Source: UBA2137 sp050251555 (lineage in GTDB: Bacteria > Pseudomonadota > Alphaproteobacteria > Micavibrionales > Micavibrionaceae). Taken from it: DNA of 42,063 bases. The notes beneath the pieces were generated by a model. It did no database searches and was not told the DNA's origin. It saw only the letters and a program-made list of their open reading frames with translations. The position numbers were made by a program, and so were the translations under genes. Where the stretch lies: positions 1 to 42,063 of the forward strand of contig JBFWMN010000011.1 in assembly GCA_050251555.1 (NCBI GenBank), read 5' to 3'. Below, piece by piece: positions 24,934 to 33,098 of this stretch; positions within the stretch are counted from its first letter, which is position 1, and the number at the start of each line of letters is the position of its first letter.

Positions 24934-27099
24934 TTAAAAAATCTGTTGTTCGAACGCCGCACAATTGGCGGAATACGCATCCATTAAATCAGCAAAACGC
25001 TTTTTACGCTTTTCATCTGTATCCAGAGTATCCAGATCATCCATTAGATCACGGCATTCTCTTGAAAATCCGGAAAGACCGATATTCCCAGCCATGGAAG
25101 CAAGAGCATGGATATTTTCATGCATATTTTGTGTGTCGTACTCTGCGCGCTCAATCGCGGCCTGTTTTTTCAGGACGTCACGCTGAAAATCCTTGTATGT
25201 TTTCTTGATTTTATCGAGGCCGAGAAAGTCGATATATTGCTGCAGCATTTCCGTGTCAATCAACTTACTGTTTTCCTGACGTGGAAGCGCAGCCCCTAGC
25301 AAAAACTCTTCTTCGCTCATCTCGTTGAGATACATGTCGAGCTTATTGTATAATTCTTTGCTCTGTAAGGGTTTCGGTAAGTAATCATCCATGCCGACTT
25401 CAAAGCACTGTTTGATTTCCTTCGGCAGCACATTGGCGGTGAGCGCAATAATCGGAATATCTTTCAGATGTTTGTCATTGCGGATGGCAGTGGTTGTTTC
25501 CAACCCGTTCATAACAGGCATGCGTACATCCATTAATATTAAACTGATGGGCACATTCCGCAAAATATCGAGCGCGATTTCTCCGTTTTCTGCAATATAG
25601 ACTTTATACCCTCGTGACTCGAGCATGGAGGAAATCAGCTCTTGATTCATCGGGATATCTTCGGCAATCAGAATGGCTTTACTATCGTACTGACCATTTT
25701 CCGGATAGAGATTTTCGATCACCATATCGCTTTTATGTGCATCTATCTCTGCAACCACGACAAACGGAAGTTCGATTGTAAAGGTCGTTCCTTGCCCTTT
25801 TTGACTGTCGACATTGATCGAGCCTCCCAGCGACGCAACCAATTTTTTGACAATGGCAAGACCTAACCCCGTGCCGCCATATTGACGTGAAATACTTTCA
25901 TTTTCCTGTGTGAAGGTGTCAAAAATTTTGTCGAGATTGTCTTTCTCAATCCCAATGCCGGTGTCGGTGCAGGTGAAGGTGATATGGATGGCTGTCTTGC
26001 CATTCTGATTTTCGGAAGCGGTTTGCTCCGCACTTAAAATAACGGATCCTCCGTCTCTCGTAAATTTTACGGCATTCCCGACGACGTTATAAAGAATTTG
26101 AGAGACATACCGACTGGAGCCAATGACATAGCGGGGCATGTCCTGTCCAATATTCAGTCGCATTGCAACATTCTTGGTCTCGGCTTCGAATTGCAAAGAG
26201 CCGAAGACGGTCACAATCGTGTCATGCAGATCGAAGGCTTCTTCATTTTTGGGAAGTTGCGATGCTTCAAGCTTTTCAAAATCAAGAAGATCCTGAATAA
26301 GGTGGGAGAGCAGCATGGAGGACTGACGTATATTGCGCAAATTACGCTTTTGTTCCTTAGAGAGTTCGCCTTGCTCCATGAGTTCCGAGTAGCCGATAAT
26401 GCCGAAAAGCGGTGTTCGGATTTCATGGCTGATGGTTGCGAGAAATTCGCTTTTGGCGCGCATCGCTTCTTCGGCACGCTTTTCACTGGATTTCAAAAGT
26501 TCGAAACTGCGTCGCTGGTGCGTGTAGTAAAGTGCCAGAATTCCCATCAGGAGAGTCCCGACCATTCCCGAAATAAAGATGGCTGGCCCCAGTTTCAACA
26601 TGACAGTTATAGCACGATCTCTGTCGGGGATGACGGCGAGCGCGCTCATGGATATCAACGTCAAAAGCGCAGAATAAATCAGCAGCCGTGGAAAATTCAG
26701 GTGGACGCGCCGACTTTTAAGATGAAAGCCATAGGCAACCGAAACGGCCGAAACAAGAATAATCCCTAGGATGCCGGCAGACATGCCTTCTCCGCCAAAG
26801 TAAATGCGTGCAATAATTGCGGGCAGGGCAGCCGCAACGGCAGCAAAAGGGCCTGCAAAAAGCCCGGGGATAGAGAGGAATGCACCGCGTAAGTCAAACA
26901 GCAATCCGTTTGAAAACATGATGGCTTGGCTCATGGCGAGACAGGCAAAAATGCCGAATGTGAGGCCAAGTATGATTTGCCATACGAATTGCGGGAGTTT
27001 GCGTTGGCTTTCCCAGACCAAAATAAAGATCACGAAACTAATGGCGATTAGTCCGAGATTTTGAATCAGTCCTAGAAAGATAAGGCTTTGGTCAAACAT
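24934..27099 (-). CDS. Hybrid histidine kinase: LytS-type membrane sensor, HisKA, HATPase, receiver, HPt
   Basis: The first ~195 residues are hydrophobic and contain LLFDLRGAFLSIPGLFAGPF and ARIYFGGEGMSAGILGI, the pattern of the 5TMR-LYT sensor. The HisKA phospho-acceptor is H225 in ATISHEIRTPLFGIIGYSEL. The ATPase has N, G1 (DTGIGI) and G2 (GGTGLGLAIVKKL) boxes. The receiver phospho-acceptor is D524 in LILMDVRMPVMNG. A C-terminal HPt domain has H664 in ENIHALASMAGNIGL, with Ala-Ser where Lys-Gly is usual. It is a full phosphorelay in one 721-residue protein. No separate response regulator is adjacent, so the output is unknown. Confidence 0.92.
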   Translation of the reverse strand: MFDQSLIFLGLIQNLGLIAISFVIFILVWESQRKLPQFVWQIILGLTFGIFACLAMSQAIMFSNGLLFDLRGAFLSIPGLFAGPFAAVAAALPAIIARIYFGGEGMSAGILGIILVSAVSVAYGFHLKSRRVHLNFPRLLIYSALLTLISMSALAVIPDRDRAITVMLKLGPAIFISGMVGTLLMGILALYYTHQRRSFELLKSSEKRAEEAMRAKSEFLATISHEIRTPLFGIIGYSELMEQGELSKEQKRNLRNIRQSSMLLSHLIQDLLDFEKLEASQLPKNEEAFDLHDTIVTVFGSLQFEAETKNVAMRLNIGQDMPRYVIGSSRYVSQILYNVVGNAVKFTRDGGSVILSAEQTASENQNGKTAIHITFTCTDTGIGIEKDNLDKIFDTFTQENESISRQYGGTGLGLAIVKKLVASLGGSINVDSQKGQGTTFTIELPFVVVAEIDAHKSDMVIENLYPENGQYDSKAILIAEDIPMNQELISSMLESRGYKVYIAENGEIALDILRNVPISLILMDVRMPVMNGLETTTAIRNDKHLKDIPIIALTANVLPKEIKQCFEVGMDDYLPKPLQSKELYNKLDMYLNEMSEEEFLLGAALPRQENSKLIDTEMLQQYIDFLGLDKIKKTYKDFQRDVLKKQAAIERAEYDTQNMHENIHALASMAGNIGLSGFSRECRDLMDDLDTLDTDEKRKKRFADLMDAYSANCAAFEQQIF

Positions 27100-27183
27100 G
27101 TTTTCTTATATTTACCTCTTTACACGCCTTTCTAGCATGAAATGGGGCGGTCATGCGCGGGGGCAATACAAGAATATGCGTGG

Positions 27184-29907
27184 TTACCCCGTTTTTTTCG
27201 TGGCGAGCCCGAGATTTTTGAGTTCGTAAAGGACATCCAGAGCCTCACGCGGCGTCAGCGCATCAGGGTCCAGCAATGCCAGTTTTTCGTGCAGAGGATC
27301 AGGCTTCTTGGCTACCGCAGGTGTAACGGGTGCGGCGTTGAAATTCAAAAGCGGCAAATCCTCAGACAAGCCTTTAACATGTTTCCCTTGCTTGCCATCT
27401 TGCAAGCGGGTCAGCACATCCTGTGCACGCGATAAAACAGTCTCAGGTAAACCTGCCAGACGGGCGACGTGCAAACCGTAGGAACGATCGGCGGCACCCT
27501 TCCCGACTTCATGCAGGAAAATGATATCACCTTGCCATTCCTTGACCTTGAGTGAATGACAACTCAAGGCATTGTATGTTTTCTCCAGTGCGGTCAGCTC
27601 GTGATAATGGGTGGCAAACAATGTACGACATTTGAGGCTTTCATGGAGATATTCAACGCACGCCCACGCAATGGCAAGCCCGTCAAAGGTTGCCGTGCCG
27701 CGTCCGATCTCATCGAGAATGACAAGGGATGCAGATGTGCTTTGTGTCAAAATTGCTGCGGTTTCGACCATCTCTACCATGAAAGTGGAGCGTCCGCGTG
27801 CAAGGTCATCTGCCGCACCCACTCGGCTGAAAATCTTATCGACCAGCGAAAGGCGCGCCGCTTTTGCAGGCACATATGCGCCCATCTGGGCCAAAATGGC
27901 GATCAGCGCATTTTGTCTGAGATAAGTCGATTTACCTGCCATATTGGGTCCGGTCAACAGCATCAGGCGGCTTGCACCTTCCAGTGCGCAATCATTCGCT
28001 GTAAAGCGCGTATCGCTATCTTTCAGCAGCATTTGCTCGACAACCGCATGGCGTCCGCCCGTGATTTCAAAAACGGGGTTTAAGCCGTCCTCGGGCAGCA
28101 ATTCAGGGCGACAATAATCCAGTTCCGCTGCCAGTTCGGCATGTGATGCTGCAACATCAAGTGCGGCAAGGCCCTGGGCGATTGTGTGGTAGCTTGCGGC
28201 AACCTGCAATATTTTGCTGCGTAATTCCTCGAACAGGGAGAGCTCGATCGCGAGGGCTTTTTCTGCAGCCGAGGCAATATCACGTTCAAGCTCATTCAAC
28301 TCGACCGTTGTAAAACGCACTGAATTGGCAAGGGTTTGACGATGTACAAAGGGGTTCGCGTTGTTTTCATTTGTTGCGGAAACCATCAGGCTATCCGCAC
28401 GCTTTGCGGGCACATCAATAAAATAGCCCAGCATATTGTTGTAAGTGATTTTCAGGCGATCAATGCCTGTATCTTGCGCATATTTACCCTGAAGCGCAGC
28501 AATGGTTTTTTTGCTGTCTTCACGTAAGTTGCGGAAGCGATCGAGATCGGCATGATAGCCTTTGCGGATAAAGCCGCCGTCACGTGTGCCGAGAGGCGCA
28601 TCTTCACGTACGGCCTGCTTCAATTCATTTTGTAATGTGGTGAGATTTTGGAAGTGCGCGAGTTCTTCCATACGGGCATTCAGTGCATTTCCTGCCGTTT
28701 TGTGCTGCGTCAAAAGCGTATGGATCGTCGCCGTTTTTTCCAAAGCATCATGAAGTGCCAGCAAATCCCGCGGGCCGCCCCGATCGAGAGAAAGGCGCGC
28801 AAGGGCGCGTTCCATATCAGGTAGGTTCTTGAGGTGATCTCGCAACTGCGCCCGTAATGAATGGTTTTGAAAAAACACATCGACTTCGTTCAGGCGGGCT
28901 TCAATAAGCGGTGCCTGACGCAAAGGGGTTGCTAGATGATCCTGCAGCAAACGGCTGCCTGCATGCGTGACCGTACGGTTAATCGCCCAGAGAAGTGATC
29001 CTTTTTTTGCGCCTTGTAAGGTCTTTTCCAGTTCCAGATTGCGGCGTGTTGCACCATCAATTTCCATGATGAGATCGGAAGGAACGCTGCCCATTGGCCC
29101 GAGATAGGGCATATGGCTGACTTGCGTGCGGGTGACATAGTCAAGAAGGGCGCCAGCCGCAGCAATCTCGCTCTGTGAGAATTGCCCGAATGCATCCAAT
29201 GTTGCCAGTGAATAGGCTTCGCAAAGACGTGCACCAGCGTTGCGTGCATCAAACAGGCTGGCGGGAAGAGGGGTTTGTGCACCCTCAAAAAGTTGCAATT
29301 CAGCGGCAACCGTTTGTGACAGATTTTCGGGAAAGATCAGCTCGCTAGGGGAAATGCGCGCCAAAGCCGAGCCTATGGATTCCGCAGCAAGGGGCTGCAC
29401 CTGAAAACGCCCTGTCGACATATCCAGCCAGGACAGCGCATAAGCACCCGCATGAAGGGAGAGTGCAGCAATATAATTATGTGTTCCGCCCTCCAGAAGA
29501 TGATCTTCGGTCAGCGTTCCTGCTGTGACGACACGCACGACATCACGATTGACGAGGGCTTTTGCGCCCCCTCTGGCCTTGGCTTCGGCTGGGCTTTCGG
29601 TTTGTTCGCAGATGGCAACCTTTTCACCGGCCTTAATGAGGCGGGCAAGATAAGGTTCGTGGGAATGGTAGGGCACACCGCACATCGGAATCTCGTCGCC
29701 CTGATTTTTGCCGCGCTTGGTCAGCGTAATATCGAGAATATCGGCGGCTTTGACAGCATCGTCATAAAAGAGCTCGTAAAAATCGCCCATGCGATAAAAG
29801 AGCAAGCATTCCTGATGGCGGTCTTTGAGCGCATGATACTGCGCCATCATGGGCGTATGCCCAGCGGCGAGATAATCGTCGGTGGTTTTTTCCTGTGTGC
29901 TCTTCAT
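27184..29907 (-). CDS. mutS: DNA mismatch repair protein MutS
   Basis: It recognises mismatches and small loops and recruits MutL. The mismatch-reading motif is in LLFYRMGDFYELFYDDA near the N terminus, where the Phe stacks on the mispaired base. Walker A is LLTGPNMAGKSTYLRQ near residue 655. Walker B and signature residues follow in STFMVEMVETAAIL and LVILDEIGRGTATFDG. ATHYHELTALE is the switch His region. At 907 residues it is a standard alphaproteobacterial MutS. It starts after AAGGGG. The hybrid-kinase gene follows 84 bases later on the same strand, with no obvious functional link. Confidence 0.98.
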   Translation of the reverse strand: MKSTQEKTTDDYLAAGHTPMMAQYHALKDRHQECLLFYRMGDFYELFYDDAVKAADILDITLTKRGKNQGDEIPMCGVPYHSHEPYLARLIKAGEKVAICEQTESPAEAKARGGAKALVNRDVVRVVTAGTLTEDHLLEGGTHNYIAALSLHAGAYALSWLDMSTGRFQVQPLAAESIGSALARISPSELIFPENLSQTVAAELQLFEGAQTPLPASLFDARNAGARLCEAYSLATLDAFGQFSQSEIAAAGALLDYVTRTQVSHMPYLGPMGSVPSDLIMEIDGATRRNLELEKTLQGAKKGSLLWAINRTVTHAGSRLLQDHLATPLRQAPLIEARLNEVDVFFQNHSLRAQLRDHLKNLPDMERALARLSLDRGGPRDLLALHDALEKTATIHTLLTQHKTAGNALNARMEELAHFQNLTTLQNELKQAVREDAPLGTRDGGFIRKGYHADLDRFRNLREDSKKTIAALQGKYAQDTGIDRLKITYNNMLGYFIDVPAKRADSLMVSATNENNANPFVHRQTLANSVRFTTVELNELERDIASAAEKALAIELSLFEELRSKILQVAASYHTIAQGLAALDVAASHAELAAELDYCRPELLPEDGLNPVFEITGGRHAVVEQMLLKDSDTRFTANDCALEGASRLMLLTGPNMAGKSTYLRQNALIAILAQMGAYVPAKAARLSLVDKIFSRVGAADDLARGRSTFMVEMVETAAILTQSTSASLVILDEIGRGTATFDGLAIAWACVEYLHESLKCRTLFATHYHELTALEKTYNALSCHSLKVKEWQGDIIFLHEVGKGAADRSYGLHVARLAGLPETVLSRAQDVLTRLQDGKQGKHVKGLSEDLPLLNFNAAPVTPAVAKKPDPLHEKLALLDPDALTPREALDVLYELKNLGLATKKTG

Positions 29908-29996
29908 AGACCCCTTATTTTAAGAGGGCTTACGCGTAAAAAGAAGGTCGAGAAGGGGGTTCTCAACAACAAAATGGGGATGGGGATGATTGCGGG

Positions 29997-30656
29997 TCAG
30001 GCGACGGAGGGGGTTGTTCCGTCTTGTTTGGGCGGTGTAATGTCTTCTTCAGACAGGAGAAGCGGTTCTTCTACTTCTTCTTTTTTCTTCATGATCACTT
30101 TCTCTTCGCCAAGATCATTGGCAGCCGAGGCAAACCCAAGTGTAAGGAGACCGTAATTGGCAAGGGAAAGGACATGGCTGATATCCTCGCGCATATATTT
30201 GTTATGGCATTCTCGTAAACGCGCATTAATCGTGTCGATATCCCAGCTCTCGGCACTGGGTGGCCCTCCGACAGGCAGGCTTTTGCGGCGTGTGACACAG
30301 CTTTGCGCTTCTGAACGAATGCCGTTCAATTGCATGGTGGGTTGAAGGACATGAGTCCCTTGGGAGGTGACGCCTTCAATAAAGGGAGATAAACGATCGC
30401 TGACCAGCAGGAAAACGCGGGCGGCTTTGAGACGTGTCGGCTCGGTTTCGAAATTGCGCACGGCTTTGTTAAAGTCAGCGCACCAGCGTTTTGAGATTCC
30501 ATCAGGTTTTGGATGAGCTTGGGACGTGCTTTCGAACAGGCGCATTTCTGCCGAGCGACCGATTGTATCACCGATAAAATAAAAGACGCGAAGCTTGTCT
30601 TTCAATTTTGCGATTGTCTCGGCGACATTCGCATCAATATTTTGTCCCGAGGACAT
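29997..30656 (-). CDS. Protein of unknown function
   Basis: I do not recognise this 219-residue protein. It has no signal peptide or membrane helix. RVFYFIGDTIGRSAEMRLFE near the N terminus and ARVFLLVSDRLSPFIEG resemble alternating strand-helix units, but no catalytic motif is clear. The last ~35 residues are charged and low-complexity (KKKEEVEEPLLLSEED). Upstream on its strand CTTGAA-N17-CTAGTT (30694-30722) resembles the two RpoH-like promoters elsewhere in the window, but more weakly. AGGG lies about 13 bases before the ATG. dut ends 74 bases upstream; mutS begins 89 bases downstream. Confidence 0.6.
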   Translation of the reverse strand: MSSGQNIDANVAETIAKLKDKLRVFYFIGDTIGRSAEMRLFESTSQAHPKPDGISKRWCADFNKAVRNFETEPTRLKAARVFLLVSDRLSPFIEGVTSQGTHVLQPTMQLNGIRSEAQSCVTRRKSLPVGGPPSAESWDIDTINARLRECHNKYMREDISHVLSLANYGLLTLGFASAANDLGEEKVIMKKKEEVEEPLLLSEEDITPPKQDGTTPSVA

Positions 30657-30730
30657 GGTTACGCATTTCCCTGTATGTCTTGTAATTTGTGGAAACTAGG
30701 GCATATGTTTCCATAATTCAAGTTTTTTCT

Positions 30731-31228
30731 TTATGAGTGGCCTGTCGAGCCAAATCCGCCGCTTCCGCGAGCCGTTTCATCTAAAGTCTCTGTTTCCGTC
30801 CACGCGATCTGGGTATAGCGCGCAATAACCATCTGGGCGATGCGCATGCCGCGTGTAATCTCAAAAGGTTCTTGTCCGTGATTAATCAGGATGACCTTAA
30901 TTTCGCCGCGATAATCGGCATCAATGGTGCCGGGCGTATTCAAAACCGTAATGCCGTACTTGGCAGCTAAACCTGAGCGCGGACGCACCTGTGCTTCATA
31001 ACCTTCGGGCAAGGCAATCCCAATGCCAGTCGGAACCAGCATCCGTTCGCCGGGGGCCAGTTCAACCGCATCCTCAATGGCAGCCAGCAGGTCCATGCCA
31101 GCGGAAGCCGAAGTGGCGTATTGGGGAAGGGGGAGACTTTTGCCGTTATCAAAGCGCATGACGGCAACTTGGGTTTGAGATGATGGCGTCTCTTTATTCT
31201 GCAGCGGTGTGATGGATGATGTGCTCAT
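30731..31228 (-). CDS. dut: dUTP diphosphatase
   Basis: It hydrolyses dUTP to dUMP, preventing uracil incorporation and feeding dTMP synthesis. All five trimeric-dUTPase motifs are visible: SASAGMDLLA (1), RPRSGLAAKYGI (2), NTPGTIDADYRGEIKVI (3), RGMRIAQMVIA (4) and RGSGGFGSTG (5, the C-terminal P-loop-like arm). The frame is open to 31345, but the ATG at 31228 has AGGA just upstream and gives a normal 165-residue enzyme. It overlaps the end of coaBC by 35 bases. The coaBC-dut pairing is common in proteobacteria. Confidence 0.97.
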   Translation of the reverse strand: MSTSSITPLQNKETPSSQTQVAVMRFDNGKSLPLPQYATSASAGMDLLAAIEDAVELAPGERMLVPTGIGIALPEGYEAQVRPRSGLAAKYGITVLNTPGTIDADYRGEIKVILINHGQEPFEITRGMRIAQMVIARYTQIAWTETETLDETARGSGGFGSTGHS

Positions 31229-32459
31229 CGTGTCCTGTTTCCTGATTATGGGGTGTCTCATTAAAAAATAGGCCGATACGTCTTGCCAGTTCAAGCGCGA
31301 CGGCGGACTTATCCCAAAGGGGCCAATCCTCAACCCGTCCGTCACGCGTCAAAAAAGTCACGCGGTTTTGCTCTCCGCCAAAGGTTTGTGTGCCTGTGCC
31401 GACATCATTTGCAAGAATCCAGTCACAGCCTTTTGTCTTCAATTTGGATTGCGCATGTGCCGTCACATTGTTTGTTTCAGCGGCAAAGCCGATCACGAGG
31501 GCAGGACGCTGTGCGTGAGCCGAGATACTTTTTAAAATGTCGGGATTTTCACTGAGCTGCAGGGCTGGGGGCATACCGCCCTTTTCTTTCTTGATCTTGT
31601 CACTGGCGGCACTGACGGCCCAGTCGGCAACGGCAGCCGCACCGATGAAAATATCGGCAGGTAAGGCGCTTTCGACGGCCTGATGCATTTGCGCGGCGGT
31701 TTCGACATGTATGGTCGTGACATTTTGCGGGTCGAAGAGATTCACTGGTCCGCTGATTAATGTGACTGTGGCACCTTGTGCGGCAAGGGCGGCAGCAATA
31801 GCATGACCTTGTTTACCGGATGATCGATTGGCGATATAGCGCACAGGGTCTATTGGCTCGTGCGTCGGGCCGGATGTCACGATGGCGCGTTTGCCTTTAA
31901 GCGGCTGATACTCTTTTTTTTTGAAAAAGTCGGTAATAGCCTGAAATAGAGTTTCGGGCTCCACCATACGTCCCAATCCCGTTTCCCCGCAGGCCATTAC
32001 ACCGGCATTAGGGCCGATCATGAGAGTGCCCCGCTTTATGAGGGTCTCAATATTGGCTTTCGTCGCGGCGTTTTCCCACATATAGGGATTCATCGCAGGG
32101 GCAATCAGCACGGGCTTGTCTGTTGCCAGGATACAGGTGGAGGCCAGATCATCCGCCAAGCCTGCCGCCATTTTGGCACAGAAATCGGCACTGGCAGGGG
32201 CCACAACAATCACATCACTCTCACGTGACAGGCGGATATGCCCCATTTCCGTTTCGTCTTTGAGTGACCAGAGATTTGTGTAGGGTTCATGACCGCATAA
32301 CGCCCCGACACTTAAGGGGGTGACGAATTGTTCGCCGCCTTTGGTTAGGATGGCGCGCACCTCTACGCCGTCCTTGGTGAGGAGACGAATAAGCTCAAGC
32401 GACTTATAGGCGGCAATGCCGCCTGTGATAATCAGCAAAACGCGTCTTGGCGATGTCAT
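31194..32459 (-). CDS. coaBC: Bifunctional phosphopantothenoylcysteine decarboxylase / phosphopantothenate-cysteine ligase
   Basis: It makes 4'-phosphopantetheine in coenzyme A synthesis. The N-terminal CoaC flavoprotein half has LLIITGGIAAYKSLELIRLL, the His region MGHIRLSRESDVIVVAPAS, LIAPAMNPYMWENAA and the active Cys in MACGETGLGRMVEP. The C-terminal CoaB half starts at AIVTSGPTHEPIDPVRYI and has ANRSSGKQGHAIA. The ATG at 32459 gives 421 residues and begins right before the first strand. A longer frame to 32531 would run into the terminator hairpin of the neighbouring gene and is rejected. It overlaps dut at its 3' end. Confidence 0.97.
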   Translation of the reverse strand: MTSPRRVLLIITGGIAAYKSLELIRLLTKDGVEVRAILTKGGEQFVTPLSVGALCGHEPYTNLWSLKDETEMGHIRLSRESDVIVVAPASADFCAKMAAGLADDLASTCILATDKPVLIAPAMNPYMWENAATKANIETLIKRGTLMIGPNAGVMACGETGLGRMVEPETLFQAITDFFKKKEYQPLKGKRAIVTSGPTHEPIDPVRYIANRSSGKQGHAIAAALAAQGATVTLISGPVNLFDPQNVTTIHVETAAQMHQAVESALPADIFIGAAAVADWAVSAASDKIKKEKGGMPPALQLSENPDILKSISAHAQRPALVIGFAAETNNVTAHAQSKLKTKGCDWILANDVGTGTQTFGGEQNRVTFLTRDGRVEDWPLWDKSAVALELARRIGLFFNETPHNQETGHDEHIIHHTAAE

Positions 32460-32500
32460 AATGGCTTTGTTATAGGCGCTTTGCCTGTAAAAATCATCAA

Positions 32501-32539
32501 AAAAGAAAACCCGACGGATCATGGTGATCAATCGGGTTT
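32501..32539 (-). terminator. Rho-independent terminator of the Ala-rich small gene
   Basis: The outer stem is AAACCCGA/TCGGGTTT (32507-32514 and 32532-32539) and the inner stem is GATCA-TGG-TGATC. Read on the minus strand it is followed by TTCTTTTTT. This is a convincing intrinsic terminator for the gene that ends at 32593. Confidence 0.8.
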
Positions 32540-32592
32540 CCTAAAAAAGTCCGTATTTCTCTCAGGCGAGATGCGCCCGATTGAAAATCAAA

Positions 32593-32922
32593 TTATTCAG
32601 CGTGCTCTTCAGAAGCGTGGTCAGCGTGAACTTCTTCGCCTGTAGCAGGTGCTGTATCAGCAGCTTGCTCAGCAGAGTCAGAGGCTTGCTTGGCAGCGTC
32701 TTGTGCTTCGCCAGCAGCTTCAGCGGCTGTATCTGCGGCTGTTGCAGCTTCCATAGCAGCTTCAGCAGCAGGTGTTGCTTCGGTTGTTGTTTCTGCAGAA
32801 ACTTCACCAGCAGCAGGTGTTACGCTGTTCAGTGAGCTGGCATCTTCGCTGCTGAAGTAGCCGATAGCGGCGATAGCAACGATAACGGCGGCAGCAATGG
32901 CTGTCAGAGTTGTTTTATTCAT
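32593..32922 (-). CDS. Small Ala/Glu-rich membrane-anchored or exported protein
   Basis: A 109-residue protein with one N-terminal hydrophobic helix (TLTAIAAAVIVAIAAIGYF), either an uncleaved anchor or a signal peptide. The rest is Ala/Glu/Thr/Asp-rich with helix-like repeats (EAATAADTAAEAAGEAQDAA) and ends in an acidic, His-containing tail (EEVHADHASEEHAE). No family is recognised. The start is the ATG at 32922 with GGAGAGGA seven bases upstream; the TTG six codons earlier lies in the ribosome-binding site. It has its own terminator and a structured leader, and is probably an independently regulated envelope protein. Such composition is compatible with a desiccation or LEA-like role, but that is speculation. 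Confidence 0.75.
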   Translation of the reverse strand: MNKTTLTAIAAAVIVAIAAIGYFSSEDASSLNSVTPAAGEVSAETTTEATPAAEAAMEAATAADTAAEAAGEAQDAAKQASDSAEQAADTAPATGEEVHADHASEEHAE

Positions 32923-32978
32923 GGGTTTTGTCCTCTCCAATACAGGTCTTTAAAGGTCGTAAGTTTAAGTGTTCCCCC

Positions 32979-33018
32979 CTGGTAAGGGTGTACTTCACAT
33001 GTACGCCTCTTACACCAG
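32979..33018 (-). repeat. Imperfect inverted repeat in the leader of the Ala-rich gene
   Basis: On the minus strand CTGGTGTAAGAGGCGTAC can pair with GTACACCCTTACCAG across a seven-base loop: 14 pairs with two small bulges and one mismatch. It lies 57-96 bases before the ATG and would sit at the very 5' end of the mRNA if the candidate promoter at 33028-33057 is used. It has no U tract, so it is not a terminator. Confidence 0.55.
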
Positions 33019-33026
33019 AGTCACCT

Positions 33027-33077
33027 AGTTATGCAACAAACAAATTGGGGAATGCAAGATATTTTTTTTGCATAACT
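33027..33077. repeat. 10-bp inverted repeat with internal third half-site
   Basis: AGTTATGCAA (33027-33036) and TTGCATAACT (33068-33077) are perfect complements with a 31-base spacer. A third ATGCAA (33052-33057) lies between. On the minus strand the inner copy and the left arm can act as -35 (TTGCAT) and -10 (CATAAC) with an 18-base spacer. The repeat may be an operator for the Ala-rich gene or part of the ubiE 3' region. Confidence 0.5.
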
Positions 33078-33098
33078 CAGGGGAAAAGGGGTACGGGC

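Noticed and set aside
31229..31345. N-terminal extension of dut
   Set aside because: It overlaps the end of coaBC by 152 bases and adds no dUTPase sequence; ATG 31228 has a ribosome-binding site.
32460..32531. N-terminal extension of coaBC
   Set aside because: It would start inside the terminator hairpin of the upstream gene, and the flavoprotein fold begins at the ATG at 32459.
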